Assembly: GCF_016859285.1 (NCBI RefSeq) | Contig: NC_053414.1 | Coordinates: forward strand, 3,219,517 to 3,283,516 | Direction of reading: 5' to 3' | DNA: 64,000 bases | From: Xiphias gladius | Taxonomy: Eukaryota > Chordata > Actinopteri > Istiophoriformes > Xiphiidae | Part shown: piece after piece, positions 40,001 to 49,106 of the stretch | How the letters are laid out: each line of letters starts with the position of its first letter | Position numbering within the stretch: the stretch's first letter is position 1 | Made by a program: the position numbers and the translations under genes | The notes under the pieces: generated by a model | Seen by the model: the letters and a program-made list of their open reading frames with translations, nothing else | What the model was told of the DNA's origin: nothing | The model's database searches: none

Positions 40001-40670
40001 AGTTCAAACGTGTAAAAATGTTTATTTGAACAGACGGAAATGACTTACAGTAAGCAGCGGCGAAGTCGCGCATCGCCTTCAGTGACGCAGTTGAATTGGA
40101 AACGTTATTTTATATAGAAATCATAAAAAATCGTGTAATGTTTACGTTTAATTTGACGTGTCAACGGTTTTCATGAAATTAAACGAAAAGCAAAAACAGA
40201 ACTTGGCATTGAGCCATTTGCCGACAATGTCTGTCGTTTCCTGCTTCAGTATAGAGACTAACCTTTATGTTATAGCTCAAGATAAAAATAAAAAAGTAAT
40301 AATGTGATTTTCACACAAACACACACACGCACACGCGCGGTGACGTCACATTAAGATGACAGTAGAAAGTGCTAGAAGATTTCCTCAATGGAGACGGTTG
40401 TGTCGTGTTGCCGCGCTCGAAGCTGGACAAAGATCTTATAAAACCGTGATAAAACCCGTTCTGGCCTCAGGTTTAAACAAGCACTGTGTGGAGGTTACTC
40501 ACATGGCAGAGGCAGCTCTGGTCCGGGCTGTCTGCTGCTCCGCTCGGATGCTCGCTGTGCTGCGTTTGGGGTTTGACGTTATTCTGTTGAAACCAACCCA
40601 GAACAAAGTTCCCGAAGAACCAGGCCAACAGCAAAACACCGGACGCTTGTAGAGTTACTCTCCACATCAC
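19445..40670 (-). CDS. ero1b: ERO1-like protein beta, ER disulfide oxidase
   Basis: Sixteen coding exons in transcript order: 40503-40670, 35965-36084, 34056-34139, 33008-33049, 30378-30460, 28681-28754, 28021-28141, 27117-27163, 25755-25766, 25629-25655, 23940-24032, 23104-23350, 22311-22380, 21766-21852, 20568-20701 and 19445-19505 (1470 nt, 489 aa). ERO1 is a FAD oxidase that re-oxidises protein disulfide isomerase in the ER lumen. Visible are a hydrophobic signal segment (residues 5-25), the shuttle pair C117/C122 in KDCHVEPC, regulatory-type C112 and C152, the FAD-site segment [12 protein letters not shown], and the inner active site C412-VG-C415-SK-C418. [16 protein letters not shown] identifies ERO1B rather than ERO1A. 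The human protein is 467 aa. Exon 9 is only 12 nt. The donor of exon 15 is GTACGT; reading through it gives a spurious alternative tail. Confidence 0.95.
20040..20415 (+). mobile_element. Interspersed repeat in ero1b intron 15
   Basis: It contains ATTTATCCTCTGGGGATCAT, then TTGTTGAGACATTTCAGTCT and GGACCAAAGTGTTGGACCAA, followed by CCACTGCCATCCACAGAGCC. These are diagnostic words of a dispersed teleost repeat often starting near GGTGGCGCTA. It accounts for the apparent 110-aa open frame at 20166-20498. Other fragments of the family lie at about 22795-22895, 28395-28605, 34490-34640 and (minus) 11670-11790. Confidence 0.6.
24032..25628 (-). other. ero1b intron 10 (1.6 kb)
   Basis: Between exons 10 and 11. 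It is AT-rich, with a retroposon-tail-like stretch at about 24400-24780 containing TGTAAAGCACTGTGAATTGC, a word type seen again at 37580 and 49420. No gene-like open frame or RNA gene was recognised. Confidence 0.5.
25755..25766 (-). CDS. ero1b: 12-nt microexon (exon 9) of ero1b
   Basis: Read on the minus strand, GTTCAG precedes GAGACGACGATG and GTGAGT follows. Taken with exon 8 (ending R-G) and exon 10 ([10 protein letters not shown]) it gives [16 protein letters not shown], matching the acidic linker before the conserved FY.WLEG segment of human ERO1B (GEDDGESFYTWLEG). Its 2+9+1 phase is the only arrangement found that links exon 8 to exon 10 with an acidic linker. Skipping it would remove four residues in frame. 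Confidence 0.8.
26054..26077 (+). repeat. Poly(A) run in ero1b intron 8
   Basis: More than twenty consecutive A residues follow other A-rich stretches at 25900-26030. No retroposon body is recognisable beside it. Confidence 0.8.
27235..27310 (+). repeat. (GT)38 microsatellite in ero1b intron 7
   Basis: A perfect 76-nt GT run on the plus strand reads (AC)38 in the ero1b transcript. It lies about 70 nt upstream of the exon 8 acceptor. It is the longest perfect dinucleotide array in the window, and the open frame across it is spurious. Confidence 0.95.
27967..27999 (-). repeat. AC-rich tract just downstream of ero1b exon 7 donor
   Basis: Plus-strand GT repeats with a few interruptions read as an AC tract in the ero1b pre-mRNA, starting about 22 nt after the exon 7 donor. 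It is complementary to the UG-rich tract that precedes the same exon. Confidence 0.85.
28150..28241 (-). repeat. TG-rich tract at the ero1b exon 7 acceptor
   Basis: Plus-strand CA repeats with CG and CATGA interruptions form a roughly 90-nt UG-rich tract in the ero1b pre-mRNA. It ends about 9 nt before the exon 7 acceptor (GCATTAG) and takes the place of a polypyrimidine tract. Confidence 0.9.
30758..31281. mobile_element. Fold-back (long inverted repeat) element in ero1b intron 4
   Basis: The left arm reads TTAGCTTAGCTTAGATTAAAG, ACTGGAAACGGGGGGAAACA, GCTAGCCTGGCTCTG. The right arm carries the reverse complement with changes: CAGAGCCAGGCCAGCTGTTT, CCAGTCTGTATGCTAAACTA and AGCTAACCAGC. Outer ends also pair (GATTCGCTTCCTTCCTGAGA against CCCTGAAAGAAAGCGATTGA). 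It is non-autonomous. Partial copies are at 8411-9312 and about 58690-58790. Confidence 0.7.
32256..32790 (+). mobile_element. Interspersed repeat, copy 2 (paired with 16258-16615)
   Basis: Same ordered words as copy 1, beginning TACAGCCTGATAGATCTGAT and ending near CCAATGAGCTCAGAGCTGAG. It is split by a long CA array at 32394-32483, inserted at a different point from the simple repeat in copy 1. It lies in ero1b intron 4 in antisense orientation to that gene. Confidence 0.7.
32394..32483 (+). repeat. (CA)n microsatellite within repeat copy 2
   Basis: About 45 CA units with a few CG interruptions near the right end. It sits next to GAACACACACAC, which is also present in copy 1, suggesting expansion from a short seed. 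Confidence 0.95.
33400..33960. mobile_element. Possible non-autonomous DNA transposon in ero1b intron 3
   Basis: The left end reads AGTCAACCAAAGAAAATCTTGG then TCGACGG, and the right part contains TCGACTTTTTGGTCG, giving weak inverted similarity around a GTCGACCAA-type core. The interior is AT-rich and non-coding. The class assignment is tentative. Confidence 0.3.
33997..34033 (+). repeat. (ATT)12 microsatellite beside ero1b exon 3
   Basis: A trinucleotide ATT run starts 23 nt downstream (in the transcript) of the ero1b exon 3 donor. It appears as poly-isoleucine in a spurious extension of that exon. Confidence 0.9.
34490..34640 (+). mobile_element. Interspersed repeat fragment in ero1b intron 2
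   Basis: The words TTTTGACCTGCTGGTGGCGC and CAAACTTGATAGCAAACCAG, followed by AACGGTTGCTGAGATTTTAT, match the same dispersed family as 20040-20415. Confidence 0.5.
39440..39960. promoter_or_regulatory. Candidate alternative promoter in ero1b intron 1
   Basis: This is a GC- and CpG-rich block in otherwise AT-rich DNA. It contains a GCA/GCG trinucleotide run (39664-39700) and the word ACTACAGCTCCCG at about 39879, which fits the ZNF143 consensus ACTACANNTCCC. It also contains a CCAAT box (AGCCAATCAGA) at about 39922. No TATA box was seen. It could drive an alternative ero1b first exon or a separate non-coding transcript. Confidence 0.35.
40341..40348. promoter_or_regulatory. Palindromic CRE/ATF octamer TGACGTCA near ero1b exon 1
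   Basis: A perfect TGACGTCA in a GCGCGG context lies 155 nt past the exon 1 donor. CREB/ATF-type bZIP factors bind this site. ERO1 genes are induced by ER stress, so an ATF-class input is plausible but not shown. Confidence 0.35.
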
Positions 40671-41118
40671 TCACTGTGCTGGCGGCGAACCGGTGGGACA
40701 ATTAAAGCGGAGAAAAATCAGCAGGAATTCTGTCCTGCTCAGCTCGTCCTCCTGCTCTGTGGCGAGTTGGAAGCTAGCGACGGTAGCTTCAGGCTAACTG
40801 AAGTTAGCATCCGCAGGCTAACAGTGGCTGTAAAAAAACAGAGCGGGCCGTTGGCTTGAGCAGACCGGTGTCTGAAGACCCTCGCACGGATATGTACAGC
40901 ACTGACTCCCCTCACAGAACCGGGGTCATCGTCTGAAAATGGTGCACGTCTGGAGAAGTTTTTTCCACCAGCCTTCACTTCGGTGTCAAATTAGCATAAC
41001 GAGAAGTTGTGTTACTTCCGGCTAAAATTGTCAAAATAAAATACTTGCACTCGAGATAAATAAACTTACGGAAGCCCAATTCTGCCAGTGACAGAAAAAA
41101 CTAAGAAATATTTTTTAA

Positions 41119-41176
<58 letters not shown>

Positions 41177-42439
41177 TTTTTACAGTAACCCAGAATTTAA
41201 TAAGTAAAAGTTATGAGATATAAAGTCACAATTATGAGATAAAAAAAACATTTCCATTTTATGCTACTTTATACTTTTACTCGACTACATTTCAGAGGGA
41301 AATACTGTATTTTTTACTCCACTACATTTATTTGAAATTTACAAATACCACTTTCTTTTCTGATAAACTTTTTCAGTGAAAAATAAATGAAGAGCATTAT
41401 ATTATATGATGCAGAGCTTTACTATTAAACCGCCCAGTAGTGTATAAAGAACCTAAACTTGACCACATATCGACGATTTACATCATTAAGATGTAAATTG
41501 ATGCAAAAAGATCCAGTTATACAATATATTCTAAAAGACATGTAACACTCTAAAAGGAGTGTTTCTGCATGATTTGTACTTTTACTTTTGATGCTAAAGG
41601 TACATTTCACTTAACATTTTGAACTCAGAACTTTCACGTGTAATAGATTTTTCTGAGACCATGGTATTTCTAAAGGATCTGAAAACTTATCCCACAGCTG
41701 TCAGATATAAACTGCTGTTAGTTTTACTCTCCATTGAATAAAATCCCCCATTGTCAAAGTTCCTTCAACATGAAGCTTAACCTGAGGTTTGATTGATTAA
41801 ATACAGTATTTAATATAGAAAGATAAATGCTACACCTTACTTTCTAAACTTTAATTTCTGTGAAGATTGGTTTGTTCAAATTTCTGTCTGTCAATAATCA
41901 ATTACTCAATGGACAGAAAATTAATCAGCAACTCTTTTTGATAATCAATTAATTGCTCAAAAAATGTTTTACTAAAAAGGCCAAAAAAAATTAGCTTCTC
42001 CGAAGTGTAGGTTTGCTAGGGTTTTTTTAATGTTATTGTAAATTGAATGTCTTTGGGGTTTCATGTGACATTTGAAAAGAAAAAATAAATCTGAAGACAT
42101 TAACTTGGACTTGAGGAAATTGAAAAGGCCGTTTTCTGCTGCATTCCCTCCCCAGAAAGGGAAATAAGAAGCAGATGACTCGATAATGCGTTTGTAAGTA
42201 CAAAGAGGGCAACAAGTAAATGGAGTCAAATTCTTTATGTGTTTGGCCAATAAACCTGACTTTGATTCTGCTTCTGAAAATCATCCTTGGTTGAAGCCAT
42301 ATCTGATATTATGGGGATCATTGATGTACCACTGACTTTCAATGTGTGTGTGTTTGATCAGTGTGTACCAACAAGGAATGTTTGTGGAAGCGTTTTATTT
42401 TGAAACTGGACTCAAGTCAGACGTGTTTCCCCCCTGGAT
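40671..42439. other. Divergent interval between ero1b and the TRIM gene
   Basis: Bases 40671-41000 are CpG-richer and should hold the ero1b promoter and 5' UTR; no TATA box or clear ERSE was found by eye. The rest is AT-rich and contains an (AT)n array (41125-41169), a MITE fragment (41890-41970), and an L2/Rex-like retroposon tail near 42180-42275 ending CAATAAACCTGACTTTGATT. No gene was seen. Confidence 0.5.
41125..41169. repeat. (AT)n microsatellite
   Basis: A run of about 22 AT units followed by a T run, between ero1b and the TRIM gene. Confidence 0.95.
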
Positions 42440-42614
42440 CCAGCAGAGTCCAGCATAACAGCACAGGTCGGAGAGAGGAGAGTTTGTTGAAGTGAAACCG
42501 AAAGTTTTTTCTGAGCGACAGCAGAACTGCAGTTGAGACAAATCTCTGCGTTTCCGTCAAAAGAAAAATAAAATAGAGCTCATCAGGATATTCTCAACAA
42601 CGGCTCAAATACTG
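42440..42614 (+). other. 5' UTR exon (inferred) of the TRIM gene
   Basis: An apparent non-coding first exon ends at the donor ACTG/GTGAGT (42614/42615) and splices to the acceptor GTGTAG at 42862-42867, three nucleotides before the ATG at 42870. The 5' limit is a guess. The exon or its immediate upstream contains the ISRE-like site. Confidence 0.5.
42494..42505 (+). promoter_or_regulatory. ISRE-like interferon response element
   Basis: GAAACCGAAAGT matches the ISRE/IRF-E core GAAANNGAAAS. It lies 375 bp before the TRIM start codon, next to the inferred first exon. Many fish and mammalian TRIM genes are interferon-induced, so this is a sensible control site for the gene. Function is inferred from motif and position. 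Confidence 0.5.
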
Positions 42615-42869
42615 GTGAGTACAGCTGATAATATTTACTGTGTTTCAACAAACAGCATTAGCACAAACTAAGAGGGCTACTCAGACAGGAAGTTCATCTC
42701 TTGTCATGTCATACTGACAATTGTCAGATGAACTAAAGTGAAGTTCAGTGACGTTAAACTGTAGAATTAAAACTTATTTCTTCTTCATAATGTTGATGCT
42801 CAACAATAATGAATCATTTTCTACTTGAAATGTTTTTCACACTCTCACTTTTGTTCTCAATGTGTAGAC

Positions 42870-44522
42870 ATGTCTGCTGCCAGTAACCTGCAATCTGAAG
42901 ATCAGTTTCTGTGCTCCATCTGTCTGGATGTGTTCACTGATCCCGTCAGTGCACCATGTGGACACAACTTCTGCAAAAACTGCATAGACAAACACTGGAA
43001 TATTGTTGGCAGGTGCCGGTGTCCTATGTGTAAGAAGGTTTACAAAACAAGACCTGAACTTCAAATCAATACTTTCATCTCTGAGATGGTTGCTCAGTTC
43101 AGACAGTCAACTCAACAGAAAGCCAGCAGCAGCAGCAGCAGCAGCTCAGAGCAACAAGCTGCCAAACCAGCAGAAGTTCCCTGTGACGTCTGCACTGGAA
43201 CCAAACTGAAGGCCCTGAAGTCCTGTCTGGTGTGTCTGACCTCCTACTGTGAGACTCACCTGGAGCCTCATCTGACGGTGTCAGGCCTGAAAAGACATCA
43301 GCTGATCCACCCCGTGGAGAACCTGGAAGACAGGATGTGTACGAAGCACGATAAACCTCTGGAGCTGTTCTGTAAGACCGACCAGACATATGTCTGCTTG
43401 ATGTGCTCTGTTTTAGATCACAAGACACATGAGTTTGTTCCTCTGGAAGAAGAATATGAAGGAAAGAAGGCAGCGCTGGGGAAGACTGAGGCTGAAATTC
43501 AGCAGATGATCCGGAAGAGACGACTGAAGATCCAGGAGATCAAACACTCAGTGAAGATCAGTAAAGATGATGCAGACAGAGAGAAAGCAGAAGGTGTTCA
43601 GGTCTTCACTGCTCTGAAGGAGTCTGTTGACAGAGGCCTGAACGAGCTCATGAAGGAGATCGAAGAGAAACAGAAAACGACGGAGAAACAGGCTGAAGTT
43701 TTCATCAGAGATCTGGAACAGGAAATCTCTGAGCTGATGAAGAGAAGCACTGAGGTGGAGCAGCTCTCAGGCTCTGAAGACCACCTCCACCTCCTCCAAA
43801 ACTTCCCATCCCTGAAAGCTGCTCCACCCACCAAGGACTGGACAGAGGTCAGAGTCCGTCTACCGTCATATCGGGGGACTGTGGTGAGAACTGTGGCTCA
43901 GCTGGAGAAGACGCTCGGTAAAGAGACGAAGAAGCTGTTTGAGGATGAGCTGAAGAGGGTCCAGCAGTATGCAGTGGATGTGACTCTTGATCCTGATACA
44001 GCACATCCTGGTCTCATCCTTTCTTATGATGGGAAAAAAGTAAATCACGGAGATGTGACAAAGAAACTCCCAGCCAACCCAGAGAGGGTTTCCAAGCATG
44101 TCATTGTCCTAGGAAAGCAGAGTTTCTCCTCAGGCAGGTTTTACTACGAGGTTCAGGTTAAAAGAAAGACTGCCTGGACTTTAGGAGTGGCCAGAGAGTC
44201 GATCAACAGGAAGGGAAAAATCAAACTGAGACCTGAGGATGGATACTGGACTATTTGGTTCCGGAAAAGAATGGAGTACCAAGGTCTTGCTGGCCCTGCA
44301 GTCTGTTTCTCTCTGAAGTCTCGGCCTGAGAAGGTGGGGGTGTTTGTGGATTATGAGGAAGGTCTGGTCTCCTTTTATGACGTAGATACTGCAGCTCTCA
44401 TCTACTCCTTTACTGGCTGCTCCTTCACTGAGAGACTCTACCCGTTCTTCTGTCCCTGTAATAACGATGGTGGTAAAAACTCCACCCCTCTGATCATCTG
44501 TCCTGTCAATCAAACTGCCTGA
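42870..44522 (+). CDS. TRIM E3 ubiquitin ligase, RING/B-box/coiled-coil/PRY-SPRY (teleost bloodthirsty/TRIM39-like)
   Basis: A 550-aa protein encoded in one exon. RING finger: C15, C18, C30, H32, C35, C38, C51, C54. A Ser8 run (86-93) links to a cysteine-rich B-box-1-like region starting CDVC at 105, then a B-box 2 near 150-195 (CTKHDKPLELFC..D....C..C). A charged helical coiled coil follows to about 330, then PRY (VTLDPDTAHPGLILSYDGKKV, about 370) and SPRY from about 421 (RFYYEVQV, WTLGVA, DGYWTIWF, VGVFVDYEEGLVSFYDV). This is the standard class IV TRIM layout: a cytosolic ubiquitin ligase whose SPRY reads the target. The frame opens at 42825, but a splice acceptor at 42862-42867 and typical MSAAS start favour 42870. 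The exact paralogue is not assignable by eye. Confidence 0.93.
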   Translation: MSAASNLQSEDQFLCSICLDVFTDPVSAPCGHNFCKNCIDKHWNIVGRCRCPMCKKVYKTRPELQINTFISEMVAQFRQSTQQKASSSSSSSSEQQAAKPAEVPCDVCTGTKLKALKSCLVCLTSYCETHLEPHLTVSGLKRHQLIHPVENLEDRMCTKHDKPLELFCKTDQTYVCLMCSVLDHKTHEFVPLEEEYEGKKAALGKTEAEIQQMIRKRRLKIQEIKHSVKISKDDADREKAEGVQVFTALKESVDRGLNELMKEIEEKQKTTEKQAEVFIRDLEQEISELMKRSTEVEQLSGSEDHLHLLQNFPSLKAAPPTKDWTEVRVRLPSYRGTVVRTVAQLEKTLGKETKKLFEDELKRVQQYAVDVTLDPDTAHPGLILSYDGKKVNHGDVTKKLPANPERVSKHVIVLGKQSFSSGRFYYEVQVKRKTAWTLGVARESINRKGKIKLRPEDGYWTIWFRKRMEYQGLAGPAVCFSLKSRPEKVGVFVDYEEGLVSFYDVDTAALIYSFTGCSFTERLYPFFCPCNNDGGKNSTPLIICPVNQTA

Positions 44523-45548
44523 TCTGTGTTATGATGAAGCGTCGCCAACAATCAATATACTTATTAAATGAATCTTTACATTTAACCTCTAAAGTGTAAA
44601 TATACACCAGCAAAGTATTTATACCACAATAGTGGGACAGCAGTCAGCACTAGGATGATAATAAATTAGAGACATGAAAACAAACCAATCAATGACAAAC
44701 TGATTAGTTTTTAAATGAAAAGATTCACTGTGATTCATGGTAACTAATGCACATATTCAGTGGTAATGTACAGTGTAAACGGGTCTTCATCTGAATATGA
44801 TTAATGTGGTCACTTGATGATTCACTATATCTTTGTTTTATTTAATGCAGGTCGTATTTTTCACTGTACTTGTCTTTTTACTGCTTCAGTGTGAGAAAAC
44901 CAAGTCATTCCATTAAAGCTTTACAGTGCAGCTTGAACGTGAACCACAGCAAGACTGATTCTGAGGGCAGAAGCAAGAGTGCATCAAGTGGAGTTCAGTG
45001 CAGAAAGACTGAGACTGAGCACTGTCTTCACTGAGACACTTTAATGAGGAGGTGAAAATAATGCAAGGCGTCAACGTTATCTGCAGATATGAGGCAGAAT
45101 TTTAAACTACAATGAAGGTCATATAACAATTAGGACACCAATTAATTAACACACAGGAAAAAATTAGACAAAAACATGTTTAAAAGTCACATTCATAGCG
45201 ATGTTATTACAGATATTGTGATCAGTACCAAGTAGAGTTTTATCTTGAAGCTTGAGTCAGCTTCCTGTTTTGCAAACCTGTTAGCGAAGTATTTTGAAAG
45301 TCATCCCCGGAAGCTGGACGGTATTGAGTGCGGCAGACTTGACAGCGTTGATGATGCTGAGTGGAGCGCATCCTCCGCTGCAGCTGTTCTCCCGGGCAGG
45401 CCGTGTGTTGTGGGAGATGCGATGTTGGAAAAGACAGCGTTACTTTCATCATCGTCGTTAACATTACTATTATATGTTATTTCATTACCGTGAGTTCAGG
45501 CTGCTCCCGGCGATCCCCCGTTTTCAGGCTGACATCCTGAGCTCAGCG
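44523..45548 (+). other. TRIM 3' UTR, then gtpbp2 promoter/5' UTR
   Basis: After the TRIM stop there are weak poly(A) signals (ATTAAA near 44566, AATAAA near 44659, ATTAAA near 44914). From about 45290 the sequence becomes CpG-rich and leads to the gtpbp2 start. In-frame ATG codons upstream of 45549 have poor context. No separate gene was seen. Confidence 0.5.
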
Positions 45549-48500
45549 ATGGTGGATTTGCCCGAAAGTGGTGCAGTGTCGCCCGGACACAGCAGACACG
45601 GACAGGGCTCCGGCTCCGGTAACAACGGGAAGAAAACGTCGAAAAAGTCGCGAACGAGGAGAGGCAGGCGAGGCAGGAGAAGAAGAAATAAAAAGAACAA
45701 CAGGAACAACAAAACACCTCCACCGTATTTACCACCGGAGGTAGCTACCGTTCTTGATCCTGGGGATTATCGGGACATCCAGCCCGCTAAACTAGCCAGC
45801 TAGCTGGTGGTGCTGCGGTAAACTCTAGCCAGTCGCGGGGTGATTGTTGCTGCATTTTGTTTACACCAGACTAATAAAATATCTATAACATGGCGTCATT
45901 AGAGTTAGACTTTATGCAGGAGCCTCTACTGCCAATATCTGCCGTTATCGTCTGGTGAAAATGTCACGCCAAAACTGCACTCAAATATCTGACAATTAAA
46001 AATGTATTCGTCTACATGGTTAAGTCACAGAGGCCATAGAAGTTGACTCAATACCTCCTCTGAAAAAACAATCCCCAAATAATAATTCGGCACACGATGC
46101 GACAACATCAGTGTTTGATTTACTATTTTTAGATTCCAACTTTTGGAAAAGTGAAACAATGAAAGCTACCACTGACTAAAGTTCTGTTCTGTGGAAGAAA
46201 TCTGGACTAACCGTTTTTAAAACAGATATTATCCTAATGAAATAAGTGTCGCCAGGCGAAAGGATTGTATTCCGAATTGAAACGTTAATCCTTTTGATAA
46301 CGGAAAAGGTTCAAGTCAAGCATTATTTATTAATTCGCGTTTTCTTAATTAAAAGAAAGCTCAAATTGCAAGAATAGTTAATTGAATCAGGTCGAGATTC
46401 TCTCCTCGCCATGACTGGGCCCCGCAGTGTGACCAGGCGCGATGCTAGAACAGTTACTGAAAATACCCTTTGTCTCTCACCTCGGTCAAATCCAACACCA
46501 GACCTTGACAGCTCTCTGAAAACAGAGAGCTTGACCTCGCTAGAGTTGAGCTCGGCCCCTGGTGTAGTGACAGTGGCTTAGGCTGGGCGACCAGGGGGGC
46601 ACTGGCACACTTCTCAAAAGCATCAACAGAAAATGTTCAGAAAGTTTCAATGAGCATCATAACAAGCGCATGAGCTAGAGGATTTGAGAGTTTTCTGTTG
46701 TTGTTTGAAGTCAAGAAGAGTGGTAATAAAGACAATGGCTAAAATGTCTTTTCCACCTGTTCTGTAAATAAGATACAACATATACACAGGACAGCTTGGA
46801 GATTTAAAAGGTAAAAGTGACATATTGGTGTTTTTATCTGACTCTGTGTAAGACGGACAACTTGCTATTTCTCAAAAGGTTTCTTTCTGTACAGAGAGAA
46901 ACTTTTTACGTTTTTTAAAATTGAAAGTAGGAGGAAGCAAAGACGAACATTACAGCCCCGTGTGATAGCTGAACACGTGACTCCGACACCATGGGCATTA
47001 CTCTGCTGCTGTATCAGCCAATGGATGTTGAACCTGCTCCCATGCAGACACATTGGAGCATCAGTGAGGTCCAGCACTGATGTTGGGTGATAAGGTCTGG
47101 CTCGCTGTCGGCGTTCCAGATTATCCCAAAGGTGTTGGATGCAGGGCAGTCAAGCTCCTCCACGCCAAACTGGGAAAACCAGTTCTTCATGGAGCTGGCT
47201 TTGTGCATGGAGGCACCGCCATGTTGAAACAAGGAAGAGACAACCAGGGATGTCCACACACTTTTGGCCATGTGGTGTGTATGATGGGTAGTCTTTTTGA
47301 CATTAGTTTGTTGTTAACTAATCTCATCTCTCATTCTGTCTTTCTCTGTTTCCAGGCTGAAGAAGGAAACATTGAATATAAGGTAACTTACTTGTTTTTT
47401 CCACAACAAAGTCTGGAAAAATTTGGTATTATTTCATGAAAAATTATCTAAATAGTTTCTGATAATCTACAGATTACTTATTTGATTCACCAGATAATTT
47501 TTTGGTCTATACAGTGTAAAAATACCCAAAGTGACCAAGGTGACTCCTTCAGATGTCTCCTTGTGATGACCCAACCGTGGAAAACCTAAAGATATTGAGA
47601 TCAGAATCATATTCGACAAAGAAAAGCAGAGAATGCTGCAAGTTGAGACCCTGGAACCAGGGAATATTTGACATTTCTTTACTGCTTTTGCTTGAAAAAA
47701 ATGACTGAATCTATTAATTGATTATTAGAATAGCTGCTGATTATTGTTTTGTTTTTTTTGTCGATCGACTAATCGTTTCAGTCGCTCTAGTTACCAGCTA
47801 TGTTTTGGCCAATCCACTGATTATTTGAATGCTCGTTTTAGCTCTGTTTGTTTATACGGTTGGTTAGTTCCATTTAAAACAAACCGATCGGGTTTTATAA
47901 CCTCTTCACAATGTTTTGTCTGCAAAATTCCTAATTTGTAAAGTAACTAGTAACTAAAGCTGTCAAATAATTGCAGTGGATTAAAAAGTACAGTAGCTCC
48001 GTCTCTGCTGTCGTCGTAGCTGAAGCTGGTGAACCCCACTCAGTATCGATTCGAGCATCTGGCCACGCAGCTGAAGTGGCGTCTGCAGGAGGGCCGCGGC
48101 GAGGCCGTCTACCAGATCGGAGTGGAAGACAACGGCCTGCTGGTCGGCCTGACCGAGGCCGACATGAAGGCTTCGCTCAAGACCTTAAGGAGGATGGCGG
48201 AGAAGTAGGTAGCCTCATACGTGTTCGGAGTTTGTCGGATTTAAAAGGTCAATGTGAGCCCGGAACGTGGCAGAACTTTCTTCAGTCGTTAAGGAACATT
48301 TATTCAATAATTGTCTTTAGTTATTTATCTCTCTTGAGGGTCTCAGTCACTTCAGTGCAATAAGAAAAACATGAAAACAGTTACAGTTGACGTAATCCAT
48401 CGCAGTTATGTTTTTGTGTGGGTGCACGGATACAAACAAAGTACAAGCTACTGTTTGTTGTTGGAAAATAACAACGTTAATGACAAAAAAGAAAAAGAAA

Positions 48501-49072
48501 AGTAAAGTGCATTTGCCACATCGGAGAATTCAAACATGAAGGATTTTCAAAACAGTCCTTCCTCGCAGCTGCGGTAAGAGAGGCAGCATTTAGTTACTAT
48601 GCAGTTACAGAGCTGGAAGAGACTTCTAGAAGATTTGACTCTATTTTGGCCACTTTGAAACAGATCCATGTTAAATACTTTTATGGTGTCTGCTGCCTTT
48701 AACCGAAGCTTAAATCAGTTAATTGAGTTTTTTCGTCACTTGGAGGAAGCAGAATAAGCTGATAAAACATCTGACAAATAAGCAGCTTACCAAATCATTG
48801 TAGCAAAAACAGGTCATTAGTCCACATCCAGCAGTTACACAGCAACATGTTGATTCATCTGGATCTGGTGTTTGTCCACCTGATGAATCCAAGTCCACCA
48901 CTCCCTCTGTTTTAGCTCTGGTTTTGGTCTCCACCAGCTCCTGAGGGAAACATCTGGCTCTTTAGCTGCTAAATGTTCCACCGTGTTCACCAGCTGGTCT
49001 CTGACTGGGTCTGTCTACTGTTTGCTGCTGAGCAGGTAGTGGACGGTGGCTTTATCAGAAAACAGCCGCTGC

Positions 49073-49106
<34 letters not shown>

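Larger units (their letters stand above)
36085..40502 (-). other. ero1b intron 1 (4.4 kb)
   Basis: Bounded by donor GTGAGT (40502) and acceptor CTTCAG before 36084. It holds a retroposon-like stretch at about 37330-37640, a MITE fragment at 38285-38420 (TTAGGGCTGCAACTGATTCA), a CpG- and GCA-rich block at 39440-39960 that may be an internal promoter, and a CRE octamer at 40341-40348. The open frames at 37625-38006 and 39646-39941 are not supported as coding. Confidence 0.55.

Noticed and set aside
40473-40502. Read-through of ero1b exon 1 (VSNLHTVLV)
   Set aside because: GTGAGT donor at 40502; joining to exon 2 restores the conserved LTGVLDDC start.
42825-42869. 15-residue N-terminal extension of the TRIM frame
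   Set aside because: A splice acceptor (GTGTAG) falls inside it, and TRIM proteins of this class start a few residues before the RING.
45474-45548. Upstream in-frame ATG extending gtpbp2 by 25 residues
   Set aside because: T at -3 gives poor start context, and the extension lacks family resemblance; 45549 has G at -3 and +4.
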